Of a stretch of 64,000 bases of DNA, positions 10,124 to 18,140 are shown one piece after another (position 1 is the first letter of the stretch; each line of letters starts with the position of its first letter). The notes below the pieces were generated by a model. The model saw only the letters and a list, made by a program, of their open reading frames with translations, did no database searches and was not told the origin of the DNA. Location: contig JAKOGP010000002.1 of NCBI GenBank assembly GCA_022239325.1, positions 156,852-220,851 of the forward strand. Reading direction: 5' to 3'. A program made the position numbers and the translations under genes. This DNA is from Flavobacteriaceae bacterium LSUCC0859. Its GTDB lineage: Bacteria; Bacteroidota; Bacteroidia; Flavobacteriales; Flavobacteriaceae.

Positions 10124-11182
10124 TTATTCAATTTTCTTGACCACCGCTTTTGGGGCTTCTTTTTTAGAGCCATCAAAACCAGTAACTCCTCCTACTGTAG
10201 TGTATTTCATCACATATCTTTTCTCAGGAAATATTCTTTGGTAGGCACTCTGGCACATGAGGGTGGCCTCATGAAAACCACAGAGAATTAATTTGAGCTT
10301 TCCTGGATAGGTATTTACATCTCCAATAGCGTATATTCCAGGAACATTGGTCATATAATCTAGAGTGTTGTCTACCACTATGGCATTTTTTTCTATTTCT
10401 ATACCCCAATTAGCAATTGGCCCCAGTTTGGGAGACAGTCCAAAAAGAGGAATAAAAGCGTCTACCTCTTGGGTAATCACTTCCTTGTGACCAGCCATTA
10501 GAATGTCTACTGCAGTTAAACGATCTGCTCCGTGAACTCCTACTATTTCTGCGGGTGTTATGAGCTTTATCTTACCCATATTCTTAAGTTCCTGAACTTT
10601 TTCTACGGAGTCTAGAGCCCCTCTAAATTCGTTCCTTCTATGAACCAATGTTACCTCAGAGGCTACCTCTGCTAGGAAAATACTCCAATCTAAGGCAGAG
10701 TCTCCTCCACCAGCAATAAGTACCTTCTGATCTCTGTACACCTCAGGGTCTTTAATCATATAGGCTACACCCTTGTCTTCCAATCTCTCCAAGCCTTCAA
10801 TAGGTGGCTTTTTTGGCTCAAAACTTCCCAGACCTCCGGCTATAGCTACTATTTTAGTGTGGTGTGCAGTTCCCTTATCTGTGGTCACGATAAAACTGCC
10901 ATCTGCCTGTTTTTCAATAGTCTCTGCACGTTCTCCAAGAGTAAAACCCGGTTCAAAAGGCTTAATTTGTTCCATGAGGTTATCTACTAAATCCCCCGCC
11001 AAGACTTCAGGAAAGCCTGGAATGTCATAAATTGGTTTTTTAGGATACAGCTCGGAAAGTTGCCCTCCCGGCATAGGTAGAGCATCTATGATGTGGCATT
11101 TAAGTTGGAGTAGTCCGGCTTCAAAAACAGCAAAAAGACCTGTAGGCCCTGCACCGATAATGAGAATATCTGTTTGTATCAT
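10124..11182 (-). CDS. Ferredoxin-NADP+ reductase, thioredoxin-reductase-like type
   Basis: Two-dinucleotide-binding flavoprotein: FAD motif ILIIGAGPTGLFAVFEAGLL at the N-terminus, NAD(P)H motif KVLIAGGGDSALDW in the middle and a FAD-contacting YAIGDVNTYPGKLKL near the C-terminus. No CxxC redox pair is seen, which separates it from thioredoxin reductase and fits the YumC-type FNR. It moves electrons between NADPH and the ferredoxin encoded directly downstream. I chose the ATG at 11182 (352 aa) over a TTG five codons upstream because a -7 element at 11217-11224 leaves a normal leader. Confidence 0.88.
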   Translation of the reverse strand: MIQTDILIIGAGPTGLFAVFEAGLLQLKCHIIDALPMPGGQLSELYPKKPIYDIPGFPEVLAGDLVDNLMEQIKPFEPGFTLGERAETIEKQADGSFIVTTDKGTAHHTKIVAIAGGLGSFEPKKPPIEGLERLEDKGVAYMIKDPEVYRDQKVLIAGGGDSALDWSIFLAEVASEVTLVHRRNEFRGALDSVEKVQELKNMGKIKLITPAEIVGVHGADRLTAVDILMAGHKEVITQEVDAFIPLFGLSPKLGPIANWGIEIEKNAIVVDNTLDYMTNVPGIYAIGDVNTYPGKLKLILCGFHEATLMCQSAYQRIFPEKRYVMKYTTVGGVTGFDGSKKEAPKAVVKKIE

Positions 11183-11216
11183 AGCAATTTTTGGCAATTC
11201 AATTTTATAGAAAAAA

Positions 11217-11224
11217 CAAAGATA
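11217..11224 (-). promoter_or_regulatory. -7 promoter element for the ferredoxin reductase
   Basis: TATCTTTG on the minus strand, an exact match to the Bacteroidota -7 element TAnnTTTG, 34 nt before the chosen ATG in the 105-bp gap after the NifU-like gene. No clear -33 TTTG at the right distance. It suggests reductase and ferredoxin can be transcribed separately from mrp-nifU. Confidence 0.5.
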
Positions 11225-11287
11225 GAACCCTGCTAAAGAATATCACATGACAAAAGTCAGTAATCTAAAGCTGAACCTTAGCTTTAC

Positions 11288-11527
11288 TTAGTCTGCTACA
11301 TTAATCACTTCCTCTATCTGAGGGGCATATTTTTTTATGGTGAGTTCCACGCCGCTTTTTAAAGTCATCTGATTTACAGAACAACCTACACAGGCGCCCA
11401 TAAGCCTTACCTTTACCGTGGCACCCTCAATACTTTCTAGTGCAATATCGCCACCATCTGATTGCAAAAAAGGTCTAATTTCCTCCAGGGCTTTTTCTAC
11501 CTGAACTTGTAAAGCGTCTGCACTCAT
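11288..11527 (-). CDS. NifU C-terminal-domain Fe-S scaffold protein
   Basis: 79 residues forming a single NifU-CTD (NFU) domain. The cluster-binding CxxC is in GACVGCSVNQMTLKSG, and the family motif FLQSDGGDIALESI is near the N-terminus. Transfers 4Fe-4S clusters to apo-proteins in the cytosol. Its start is 6 nt after the mrp stop, so both are likely made together, which fits a joint role in Fe-S assembly. Confidence 0.93.
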   Translation of the reverse strand: MSADALQVQVEKALEEIRPFLQSDGGDIALESIEGATVKVRLMGACVGCSVNQMTLKSGVELTIKKYAPQIEEVINVAD

Positions 11528-11533
11528 TTTTCT

Positions 11534-12673
11534 CTATTTAGGTTTTACAGCAGCACAACCTGCCATAGTGGTTATTTTTATGGCCTCTGTAGGCGGTAAA
11601 TCAGTATGTCTGGAAACCAACTGGGTTACCACATTTCTGGTAATATCTTCAAAGGCCTCTTTTAAAGGACCTCCTTCTTGAAGGGCTGCAGGCCTTCCCA
11701 CATCTCCAGCTTCTCGAATACTTTGCACCAGAGGTACAGCGCCTAAAAAGGGAATGTTCATGTCTGTTGCCAAATGTTCAGCTCCCTTCTCCCCAAAGAT
11801 GTAATACTTGTGATCTGGAAGTTCTGCAGGCGTAAAATATGCCATATTCTCTACCACGCCCAATACAGGTACATTAATGGCCTCTTGCATAAACATAGCT
11901 ACCCCTTTTCTGGCGTCTGCCAGGGCTACCTCCTGTGGTGTACTTACCACCACAGCTCCGGTAACGGGTAAGGATTGCATAATACTCAGGTGAATGTCTC
12001 CTGTTCCTGGAGGTAGGTCTAATAACAAAAAGTCTAGTTCTCCCCAATGAGCGTCAAAAATCATTTGATTTAAAGCTTTGGCTGCCATAGGACCACGCCA
12101 TATGACCGCCTGATTGGGTTGGGTAAAAAATCCAATAGACAATACCTTAACTCCGTAGTTTTCTACAGGTTTCATCTTAGATTTACCTTCAATATTCACT
12201 GCTAAAGGTTTCTCAAGAGCTACGTCAAACATCAGTGGAATAGAGGGCCCGTAAATATCGGCGTCCAAAACACCAACCTTAAATCCCATTCCAGCCAGGG
12301 TGACAGCTAGATTAGCGGTTACTGTAGATTTACCAACACCACCTTTTCCAGAGGCAACAGCTACAATATTTTGAATGCCAGGGATGGGCTTTCCTTTTAT
12401 TTCATTGGTCTGCGGCTTTGCCGCAGCCGATGCCTTTACCTGAACCGTGATTTTAGCTTTTTCATACACCTCAGAATGGATGATTTTGAGCACCTCTACT
12501 TCTGTTTTTTTACGGGCCTGTAAACTAGGGTTTCCAATAGTAATGTCTACACTCACCTCGTCTCCAAAAACCTGGACATTGGTAACAGAGCCACTCTCTA
12601 TAAGATTTTTTCCTTCTCCTGGGGCACTGATCTTAGACAAAGCCTCTAATACGGCTGCTTTTTTTATTTGCAT
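11534..12673 (-). CDS. mrp: Mrp/ApbC-family P-loop ATPase, Fe-S carrier
   Basis: 379 residues. An N-terminal MIP18/DUF59 domain (about 1-80) is followed by a ParA/MinD-like NTPase with the deviant Walker A SGKGGVGKSTVTANLAVTLA. Family members bind and transfer Fe-S clusters through a CxxC in the C-terminal part; here I do not see a clean CxxC (nearest Cys residues are in the tail TMAGCAAVKPK), so the cluster site may differ. First gene of the Mrp-NifU pair. Confidence 0.9.
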   Translation of the reverse strand: MQIKKAAVLEALSKISAPGEGKNLIESGSVTNVQVFGDEVSVDITIGNPSLQARKKTEVEVLKIIHSEVYEKAKITVQVKASAAAKPQTNEIKGKPIPGIQNIVAVASGKGGVGKSTVTANLAVTLAGMGFKVGVLDADIYGPSIPLMFDVALEKPLAVNIEGKSKMKPVENYGVKVLSIGFFTQPNQAVIWRGPMAAKALNQMIFDAHWGELDFLLLDLPPGTGDIHLSIMQSLPVTGAVVVSTPQEVALADARKGVAMFMQEAINVPVLGVVENMAYFTPAELPDHKYYIFGEKGAEHLATDMNIPFLGAVPLVQSIREAGDVGRPAALQEGGPLKEAFEDITRNVVTQLVSRHTDLPPTEAIKITTMAGCAAVKPK

Positions 12674-12750
12674 GCTTTTCTGTTTTGGCTGCTGCCAATT
12701 CCGGGGAAAATACCCCTAATTAAATTCATTCTAAATTACAAATATAAGGC

Positions 12751-13101
12751 TTATCCCTTAGATTCTAAAGCCAAATTAGGGTCCCAAAAATGAGATTTCA
12801 TGTCTACTACCTGATGGTCTTCAATACGCACGCCCTCACTTTCTAAAAGTTGCTCCATGAGCTGAGTGCCTTCAAAATGGTGCTTTCCAGTGAGTAAGCC
12901 ATTTCTATTTACCACACGATGGGCGGGAATACTCATGTCTCCATGGGAGGCATTCATAGCCCAGCCTACAATTCTTGCAGATCTAGAGGCTCCTAAATAC
13001 CTAGCAATAGCACCATAGGTAGTTACTTTTCCAACTGGAATGAGCCGTACCAGCTCGTAAACCCTTTCAAAAAAAGAAGTGGTGTTGTCACTGTATTTCA
13101 T
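12751..13101 (-). CDS. Alkyltransferase-like protein (MGMT family, Cys replaced by Ala)
   Basis: 116 residues, a stand-alone MGMT C-terminal domain. The motif PIGKVTTYGAIARYLGASRS and the strand IPAHRVVNRNGLLTG are diagnostic, but the active-site PCHRV of true O6-alkylguanine transferases reads PAHRV, so the alkyl-accepting Cys is absent. Such ATL proteins bind O6-alkylguanine and hand the lesion to nucleotide excision repair rather than repairing it. Its 5' end overlaps the 3' end of the LysE gene by 14 nt, implying co-transcription. Confidence 0.9.
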   Translation of the reverse strand: MKYSDNTTSFFERVYELVRLIPVGKVTTYGAIARYLGASRSARIVGWAMNASHGDMSIPAHRVVNRNGLLTGKHHFEGTQLMEQLLESEGVRIEDHQVVDMKSHFWDPNLALESKG

Positions 13102-13723
13102 ATAGAATTCTAAAGAGGGTCAAAAACGCCAAGATAAGCATCAGCGCAGCTAAAATATAATTAGCTCTAGAAGAAAAAGTCCTATTTTTCCTTTGCAACT
13201 TTTTAAAATAAACGGTGTACAAATACAGCACAGAAAAGGTGCCAGAAGCTGCTGCGAACATAAAGACCAAAGTGTCTTGAAGTATGAAGTTTATCCACCC
13301 TGAGCTTTTCCACATGGCGTTTAAGCCGCTGTAATAAGGTACACTCAAAAGGTTTACTCCAGCTAAAAACACCCCCTTAAAAAAACTATTGCGTTTGCTT
13401 AAGTTGGGTAAAGAACTCGTTTTCTTTTTCTGACGTCTGGCCTGGGTTAAGAAATACATGGCGAAACCCAAAAAAATAACAATCGCTATTTTCATTAGCA
13501 GGGCTATAACCTCTGAGTGGCTAAACAGATATTTGGAAATTTGAACCGCAATATAAGCTTGAACAAGCACCATACTAAAAACACCTAAACTAAAGATATA
13601 GGCGTTTTTAGGACCTTTCTGAACGGAGATTTTTGCGGCGCTCATATTGAGCAAACCCGGAGGCACTGTGGCCATAAAGGCAGCAGAAAAAGTCACAAAA
13701 AAAAGGACAATCAAATGGTTCAT
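13088..13723 (-). CDS. LysE/RhtB-family exporter
   Basis: 211 residues, about six transmembrane segments. The N-terminus FMATVPPGLLNMSAAKISVQ matches the LysE/RhtB pattern (PGP-like turn, then a conserved helix). Family members export amino acids or small metabolites from the cytosol; substrate unknown. Overlaps the alkyltransferase-like gene downstream. Confidence 0.82.
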   Translation of the reverse strand: MNHLIVLFFVTFSAAFMATVPPGLLNMSAAKISVQKGPKNAYIFSLGVFSMVLVQAYIAVQISKYLFSHSEVIALLMKIAIVIFLGFAMYFLTQARRQKKKTSSLPNLSKRNSFFKGVFLAGVNLLSVPYYSGLNAMWKSSGWINFILQDTLVFMFAAASGTFSVLYLYTVYFKKLQRKNRTFSSRANYILAALMLILAFLTLFRILYEIQ

Positions 13724-13764
13724 TTGGGCTAATCTGTATTCGTTAGGCCCTTTTAGATGTTTAT

Positions 13765-14439
13765 TTAGGCGGGGAACCTAAAACGCAAATAGGTGATGGG
13801 CTTGTTTTGTGCAAGATACTGATTTTCGTAGAATGTTTGGATTTCTAGTACCTCGGGAGCTGCCCCTTCATTTTTATAAATATCGTGATTGGCGTAGTCT
13901 ATAGGCAAGCCCAAGCCTTGTAGCAACCCTAAGGTATAGCCGTGCATATATTCAGAATCTGTCTTTAAATGCACACAACCTTTGGAGCTTAAAATACGTT
14001 TGTATCTCTCTAGAAAAATAGGATTGGTCATGCGGTGCTTGGTTCGCTTGTATTTGATTTGAGGGTCTGGGAAGGTAATCCAAATCTCACTCACCTCTCC
14101 TGCGTCAAACAAGTGATCTACTAATTCTATTTGAGTTCTCACAAAGGCCACATTGGAGAGCTGGTCTTCTATGGCGGTCTTGGCACCGCGCCAAAATCTA
14201 GCACCTTTAATGTCTATGCCTATGAAATTTTTATTGGGATAACGCTTTGCCAATCCAATGGTGTATTCTCCCTTTCCACAACCCAACTCCAACACAATGG
14301 GATTGTCATTGCCAAAAAAAGTATGCCATTGGCCTTTTTTCTGCAAACCATTTTGGAGCACTTCTGCTCTGCTAGGCTGGAACACATTGGCAAAGGTTTC
14401 GTTTTCTTTGAATCTTTTTAACTTGTTTTTACTCCCCAA
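13765..14439 (-). CDS. trmB: tRNA (guanine-46-N7)-methyltransferase TrmB
   Basis: 224 residues. SAM-binding motif IVLELGCGKGEYTIGLAKRY, then NFIGIDIKG and the family signature ITFPDPQIKYKRTKHRMT. Methylates G46 in the tRNA variable loop. The start is a TTG (MGSKNKLKRFKENETF, a conserved flavobacterial N-terminus); the ATG just upstream is out of frame. Confidence 0.95.
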   Translation of the reverse strand: MGSKNKLKRFKENETFANVFQPSRAEVLQNGLQKKGQWHTFFGNDNPIVLELGCGKGEYTIGLAKRYPNKNFIGIDIKGARFWRGAKTAIEDQLSNVAFVRTQIELVDHLFDAGEVSEIWITFPDPQIKYKRTKHRMTNPIFLERYKRILSSKGCVHLKTDSEYMHGYTLGLLQGLGLPIDYANHDIYKNEGAAPEVLEIQTFYENQYLAQNKPITYLRFRFPA

Positions 14440-14618
14440 AACATATTATTTAATGATTTGGCAAAGCTAAGGAAATATACGCTTGCTTCCCTTTTTGTTC
14501 TTTTGCAATATGACGCCTACGCCCAAAATTTTAGTGGCTCCACTCTACTGGGGGTTGGGACACGCCACAAAATGTCTTCCTATTATAAAGGCTTGAAATC
14601 CTTCACATACCAGGCGAA

Positions 14619-15674
14619 TTACAGCTCATTGTTTAGTGTTTTTTCTAGAGTAAAAGAAAATTCTGAACCCACATCTGGAACACTTTCTACATAGATTTTT
14701 TCTTCATGGGCCTCTAAAATATGTTTTACAATAGATAAACCTAAGCCAGAACCACCCTCAGATCTGGCGCCACTTTTGTCTACCCTGTAAAAACGCTCAA
14801 AGAGTCTAGGTATGTTGCTTTTTTCTATGCCCTCTCCATTGTCGGTAACCCGAACTATAATTTTATTTTTAATGAGGTTTTCTATGCTTATCTCTGTTGT
14901 TCCTCCCTTATGACCATACTTAATGGAATTTACTATTAAATTAATGAGCACCTGCTGTATCTTGTCTTTATCTGCAGTGACCATTATAGGCTGCGTATAT
15001 TCTATGTCAAAAGACATGGTAATTTCTTTTTTTTGTGCTCTAATTTCCAACATATCAAACACCTGTTGTATGAGCTCTACAATGTCAAAACTAACTGGAA
15101 CCAAATGGAGGTCTCCGGCCTCTAGCTTGGTAATGAGATCTAAGTCTTTTATAATGTAAATAAGTCTGTCTACTCCTTTGGCCGCACGTTGAAGATATTT
15201 TTCTCTAATTTTTTTATCATTCATAGCACCGTCTAGCAGTGTTAAGATATATCCCTGAACGGTAAAAAGAGGGGTTTTAAGCTCATGAGACACATTCCCT
15301 AAGAAATCTTTTCTGTACTCCTCTCTAATTTTAAGGGTGTCTATCTCGATTTTTTTTCCCTGAGCAAACTTTCCAATTTCTTCCGTGAGGGTTTTCATGT
15401 CTGTTGTGACGGGCACATTAGCCAGTGAACTAGACTCTAATAGAGAAACCTCATCGTATATTTTTTTTATTCTTCTGTATATAAATTTCTCTACCCTAAG
15501 CTGAATAATAATAAATGTGACTAAAAAAGAAATACCTAAAAAAGACAAAAGCACTACCCATTCTATGCTATGTGTTAGGTATTGTATAGCCAAGAGCACT
15601 AGGGTCAGGGTGAGTGACACTATAGAAGAAGACCGCAGTGCAAAGCGGTAAGATTTTCTAAGTTTTATGGCCAT
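14619..15674 (-). CDS. PhoR-like sensor histidine kinase
   Basis: 351 residues. Two transmembrane segments (about 15-65) with a very short periplasmic part, then a HisKA domain with phospho-acceptor GNVSHELKTPL (about residue 130), N-box VNSIKYG, G1 VTDNGEGIEKS and G2 GGSGLGLSIVKHIL. Starts 6 nt after the response-regulator stop, so it is its cognate kinase. In Proteobacteria PhoR senses phosphate through PstSCAB/PhoU; those genes are not here. The phosphate assignment is an inference from similarity and from Pho-box-like DNA upstream of the operon. Confidence 0.9.
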   Translation of the reverse strand: MAIKLRKSYRFALRSSSIVSLTLTLVLLAIQYLTHSIEWVVLLSFLGISFLVTFIIIQLRVEKFIYRRIKKIYDEVSLLESSSLANVPVTTDMKTLTEEIGKFAQGKKIEIDTLKIREEYRKDFLGNVSHELKTPLFTVQGYILTLLDGAMNDKKIREKYLQRAAKGVDRLIYIIKDLDLITKLEAGDLHLVPVSFDIVELIQQVFDMLEIRAQKKEITMSFDIEYTQPIMVTADKDKIQQVLINLIVNSIKYGHKGGTTEISIENLIKNKIIVRVTDNGEGIEKSNIPRLFERFYRVDKSGARSEGGSGLGLSIVKHILEAHEEKIYVESVPDVGSEFSFTLEKTLNNEL

Positions 15675-15680
15675 AGGCTG

Positions 15681-16373
15681 CTAAAGTACAAACTTATAGC
15701 CAACTCCTTTTACCGTCTTAAAATTTTCATCTCCGATTTTTTCACGGAGTTTTCTGATGTGCACATCAATGGTTCTGCCACCAACTACTACCTCATTGCC
15801 CCAAACCTTATCTAAGATAACCTCTCTCTTAAAAACTTTATTAGGTTTTGAGGTAAGTAAGGCTAATAGTTCAAATTCTTTTCTTGGAAGGAGTAACTCC
15901 TCCCCTTTGTTTATTACCTTATACTCTTCTCTATTTATAATGAGGTCTCCCACATGTACAATATCTTCTGACACTTCAGAAGTTACATTGTCATTAAACC
16001 TTCTCAACAAAGCTTTTACCTTACTTACAAGGACTTTAGGTTTAATAGGCTTGGTAATATAGTCATCTGCACCTGCGTCAAATCCGGCTACCTGAGAGTA
16101 ATCCTCACCCCTTGCAGTTAAAAAGGTGATAATGGTGTTTTCTAAACTTGGTGTATTGCGTATGGCCTCACAGGCTTCTATACCGTCCATTTCAGGCATC
16201 ATGACGTCCATAATAATAAGGTGGGGCTGTTTTTTTTTGGCCTTAGCTACCCCCTCTATCCCATTCTTAGCTGTGTATACTTGATAGCCCTCTGCATTTA
16301 AATTGTAACTCACAATTTCTAAGATGTCTGGCTCGTCGTCTACAAGAAGAATTTTAATGTCTTTATTATTCAT
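15681..16373 (-). CDS. OmpR/PhoB-family response regulator
   Basis: 230 residues. Receiver domain with acidic pocket LLVDDEPD, phospho-acceptor Asp in LIIMDVMMPEMDG and Lys in DYITKPIKP; winged-helix output domain with GGRTIDVHIRKLREKIG and VKGVGYKFVL at the C-terminus. Activates or represses by binding direct repeats of 7 + 4 bp. It is transcribed divergently from the beta-helix lipoprotein across a 295-bp region holding TTAACAT repeats, so self-regulation and control of the lipoprotein-receptor genes are both likely. Confidence 0.92.
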   Translation of the reverse strand: MNNKDIKILLVDDEPDILEIVSYNLNAEGYQVYTAKNGIEGVAKAKKKQPHLIIMDVMMPEMDGIEACEAIRNTPSLENTIITFLTARGEDYSQVAGFDAGADDYITKPIKPKVLVSKVKALLRRFNDNVTSEVSEDIVHVGDLIINREEYKVINKGEELLLPRKEFELLALLTSKPNKVFKREVILDKVWGNEVVVGGRTIDVHIRKLREKIGDENFKTVKGVGYKFVL

Positions 16374-16395
16374 GCTTATTCCAAATGGTTACCCT

Positions 16396-16403
16396 CAAAA
16401 GTA
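16396..16403 (-). promoter_or_regulatory. -7 promoter element of the response-regulator operon
   Basis: TACTTTTG on the minus strand matches TAnnTTTG exactly. Initiation about 7 nt downstream would leave a leader of about 15 nt before the ATG at 16373. The TTAACAT repeats at 16431-16467 lie just upstream, where an activator would sit. Confidence 0.55.
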
Positions 16404-16430
16404 AATATAATACTTATATCCCTAAAGGGC

Positions 16431-16467
16431 TTAACATTCATTTAATCTGTTAACATTAAAGTAACCC
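16431..16467 (+). promoter_or_regulatory. Pho-box-like direct repeats between response regulator and lipoprotein
   Basis: TTAACATT occurs at 16431-16438 and again at 16450-16457. Each is followed 11 bp on by a partial copy (TTAATCT at 16442, GTAACCC at 16461), giving two 7+4+7 units, the geometry used by OmpR/PhoB-family dimers. The base sequence is not the enteric CTGTCAT box. Binding by the adjacent regulator is inferred. Confidence 0.5.
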
Positions 16468-16592
16468 CTTAAAAATAGCTACAGATATTGAAATCATTGG
16501 GTTTGTGGGTAAAAACAAAAATAGCTGCAAAATTTTCAACAACACCTCATTAGAGTAAGGTGCTGAAAAAAGAACCATTAGGTCATTTTTTG

Positions 16593-16610
16593 TTAACACT
16601 CTATTAATAT
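16593..16610 (+). promoter_or_regulatory. Pho-box-like direct repeat upstream of the lipoprotein promoter
   Basis: TTAACAC-TCTA-TTAATAT, a 7+4+7 unit of the same TTAACAT type as at 16431-16467, ending 19 bp before the -7 element at 16630. This places it over the -33 region, the usual position for PhoB-type activation. Confidence 0.5.
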
Positions 16611-16629
16611 CACTGTTGAAAGCCTGCCA

Positions 16630-16637
16630 TACTTTTG
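16630..16637 (+). promoter_or_regulatory. -7 promoter element of the lipoprotein-receptor genes
   Basis: TACTTTTG, exact TAnnTTTG match, 31 nt before the ATG at 16669. No TTTG occurs at -33; a TTAACAT-type repeat occupies that place, typical of an activator-dependent promoter. Confidence 0.55.
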
Positions 16638-16668
16638 ACAAAAATATTTTAATCAAACCATTTTAAAA

Positions 16669-18063
16669 ATGAAAAAATCAATCGTCGCTTTCCTATTTTC
16701 AGGAGCTGTATTATTTTCTTCTTGTGAAACTGAAGCTGTATTAGACAGTGCAGAGGTTCAAAAAATCGTAGATGCTGCCGTAGCTGCTGCATTACAAAAC
16801 TATCCCAATACACAAACTATTGCAGACGCTGCTGCAGCTGCTGCAACTACTGCCGTAAATAACGGACTAGGTGCATTAGACATTGACGGAGCTATCCAAG
16901 CTGCCTTAGACGCTGCAGACGCCTTGAGTAATCCAACCGTTTCTAGAGTTGGAACAGGAGGGGTAACTTCTATTACTTCTAACACTACATGGACTAACGA
17001 TAAGGTTTGGCTTATGGATGGTAAAATAGTTGTAGAAAACGGTGCAACACTTACTATAGAAGAAGGAACTATAGTAAAAGCTGCTGCTGGAACTGGAGCC
17101 AATGCTACTGTGCTTATTATAGCAAAAGGCGGTAAAATTAACGCTGTAGGTACTGCAGACAAACCTATCATTTTTACGGATGCTAATGACCAAATTGTTT
17201 ACGCCAATGGCTCTACTTCTCCAAACCGTTCTGTAACAGATAAAGGACTTTGGGGTTCTGTAATCATCTTAGGAAATGGAATTGTTGGTGCAGCCAATGG
17301 GGAAGCTAACATAGAAGGTGTTGTTTCTGGATATGAATTCACTAAATACGGTGGGTCTGACAATGCAGAAAGCTCTGGAACTATGAAGTATGTTTCTATC
17401 CGTCACACAGGAACTGCTGTTTCTCCAGGAAACGAGTTACAAGGTTTAACTATGGGTGGTGTAGGATCTGGAACAGTAATCGAAAACATTGAGTTAATCG
17501 GATCTGAAGATGACGGAATTGAAATCTTCGGAGGTGCTGTAAACGTAACCAATATTGTAATTGCCAACTTTGATGACGACGGTATAGATTTAGACCAAGC
17601 CTATGACGGTACCATTTCTAATGCAGTAGTTATTATGGCTCCAGGTTCAGATACTGTTTTTGAGATTGATGGTACAGAAGAGCCTAACGATGCTATCTTA
17701 GGAGAGTACACTGTTAAAAATGTAACTGCCTATGGAAGATCTGACGCTGCTAAGTTTGACACTTTTGGAAACTGGAAGTCTGACGCTACCGGATTTAATG
17801 AAAACGTATTATTTGTAGATTTCCCAGCCTCTACTACTTTAGGTGGTATAGACGCAGATACTTATGATGGCGCTGGAACTGCCCCTATAGAAGGAAAATT
17901 AAACTTTAAAGATTTCGTAGTAGTAACTTCAGACTCTAAGTCTGACGTAATTGGCGGTCAAGTATCTGAAGACTCTGCTACATGGATTTCTGTTAGTACT
18001 ACAAGACCAGCTGGTAAAGGAGCTAACGAAACCGTTTTTGCTTGGACTCAGTTTTTTAACTAA
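16669..18063 (+). CDS. Lipoprotein with predicted right-handed beta-helix
   Basis: 464 residues, SPII signal (FLFSGAVLFSSC, Cys19). Residues about 25-85 are an Ala-rich helical stretch (VDAAVAAALQ, ADAAAAAATTAV, IQAALDAADAL) resembling a stalk or coiled coil. From about 90 on, short hydrophobic strands with recurring Gly/Asn/Asp turns (VVENGATLTIEEGTIVKA, GTVIENIELIGSEDDGIEIF, IVIANFDDDGIDLD) indicate a right-handed parallel beta-helix. Acidic clusters DDGIEIFGG and DDDGIDLDQ could bind metal. It precedes a TonB receptor gene and is divergent from a PhoB-like regulator, so a surface partner of the receptor is plausible. Substrate unknown. Confidence 0.82.
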   Translation: MKKSIVAFLFSGAVLFSSCETEAVLDSAEVQKIVDAAVAAALQNYPNTQTIADAAAAAATTAVNNGLGALDIDGAIQAALDAADALSNPTVSRVGTGGVTSITSNTTWTNDKVWLMDGKIVVENGATLTIEEGTIVKAAAGTGANATVLIIAKGGKINAVGTADKPIIFTDANDQIVYANGSTSPNRSVTDKGLWGSVIILGNGIVGAANGEANIEGVVSGYEFTKYGGSDNAESSGTMKYVSIRHTGTAVSPGNELQGLTMGGVGSGTVIENIELIGSEDDGIEIFGGAVNVTNIVIANFDDDGIDLDQAYDGTISNAVVIMAPGSDTVFEIDGTEEPNDAILGEYTVKNVTAYGRSDAAKFDTFGNWKSDATGFNENVLFVDFPASTTLGGIDADTYDGAGTAPIEGKLNFKDFVVVTSDSKSDVIGGQVSEDSATWISVSTTRPAGKGANETVFAWTQFFN

Positions 18064-18089
18064 TAATATATCCATTAAAAAAGAATGAC

Positions 18090-18124
18090 AAAGAATAGCT
18101 CTTCTATGGGCTATTCTTTTGTTT
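18090..18124 (+). terminator. Intrinsic terminator between lipoprotein and TonB receptor
   Basis: Stem AAAGAATAGC (18090-18099) with GCTATTCTTT (18110-18119), followed by a T-rich tract. It lies 17 nt before the TonB receptor ATG, so it may only partly terminate and set lipoprotein above receptor expression. Confidence 0.7.
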
Positions 18125-18140
18125 GTTTAAATACAATTAA

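Noticed and set aside
14458..14694. Plus-strand 78-codon frame beginning with a signal-peptide-like segment (MAKLRKYTLASLFVLLQYDAYA) between trmB and the histidine kinase
   Set aside because: Its last quarter runs antisense through the kinase gene and the rest has no recognisable family or promoter; may be a decayed secreted-protein gene but cannot be supported.
16800..17171. Long minus-strand frame within the beta-helix lipoprotein gene
   Set aside because: Low-complexity Ala/Val/Pro translation is the mirror of the Ala/Gly/Thr-rich sense frame.
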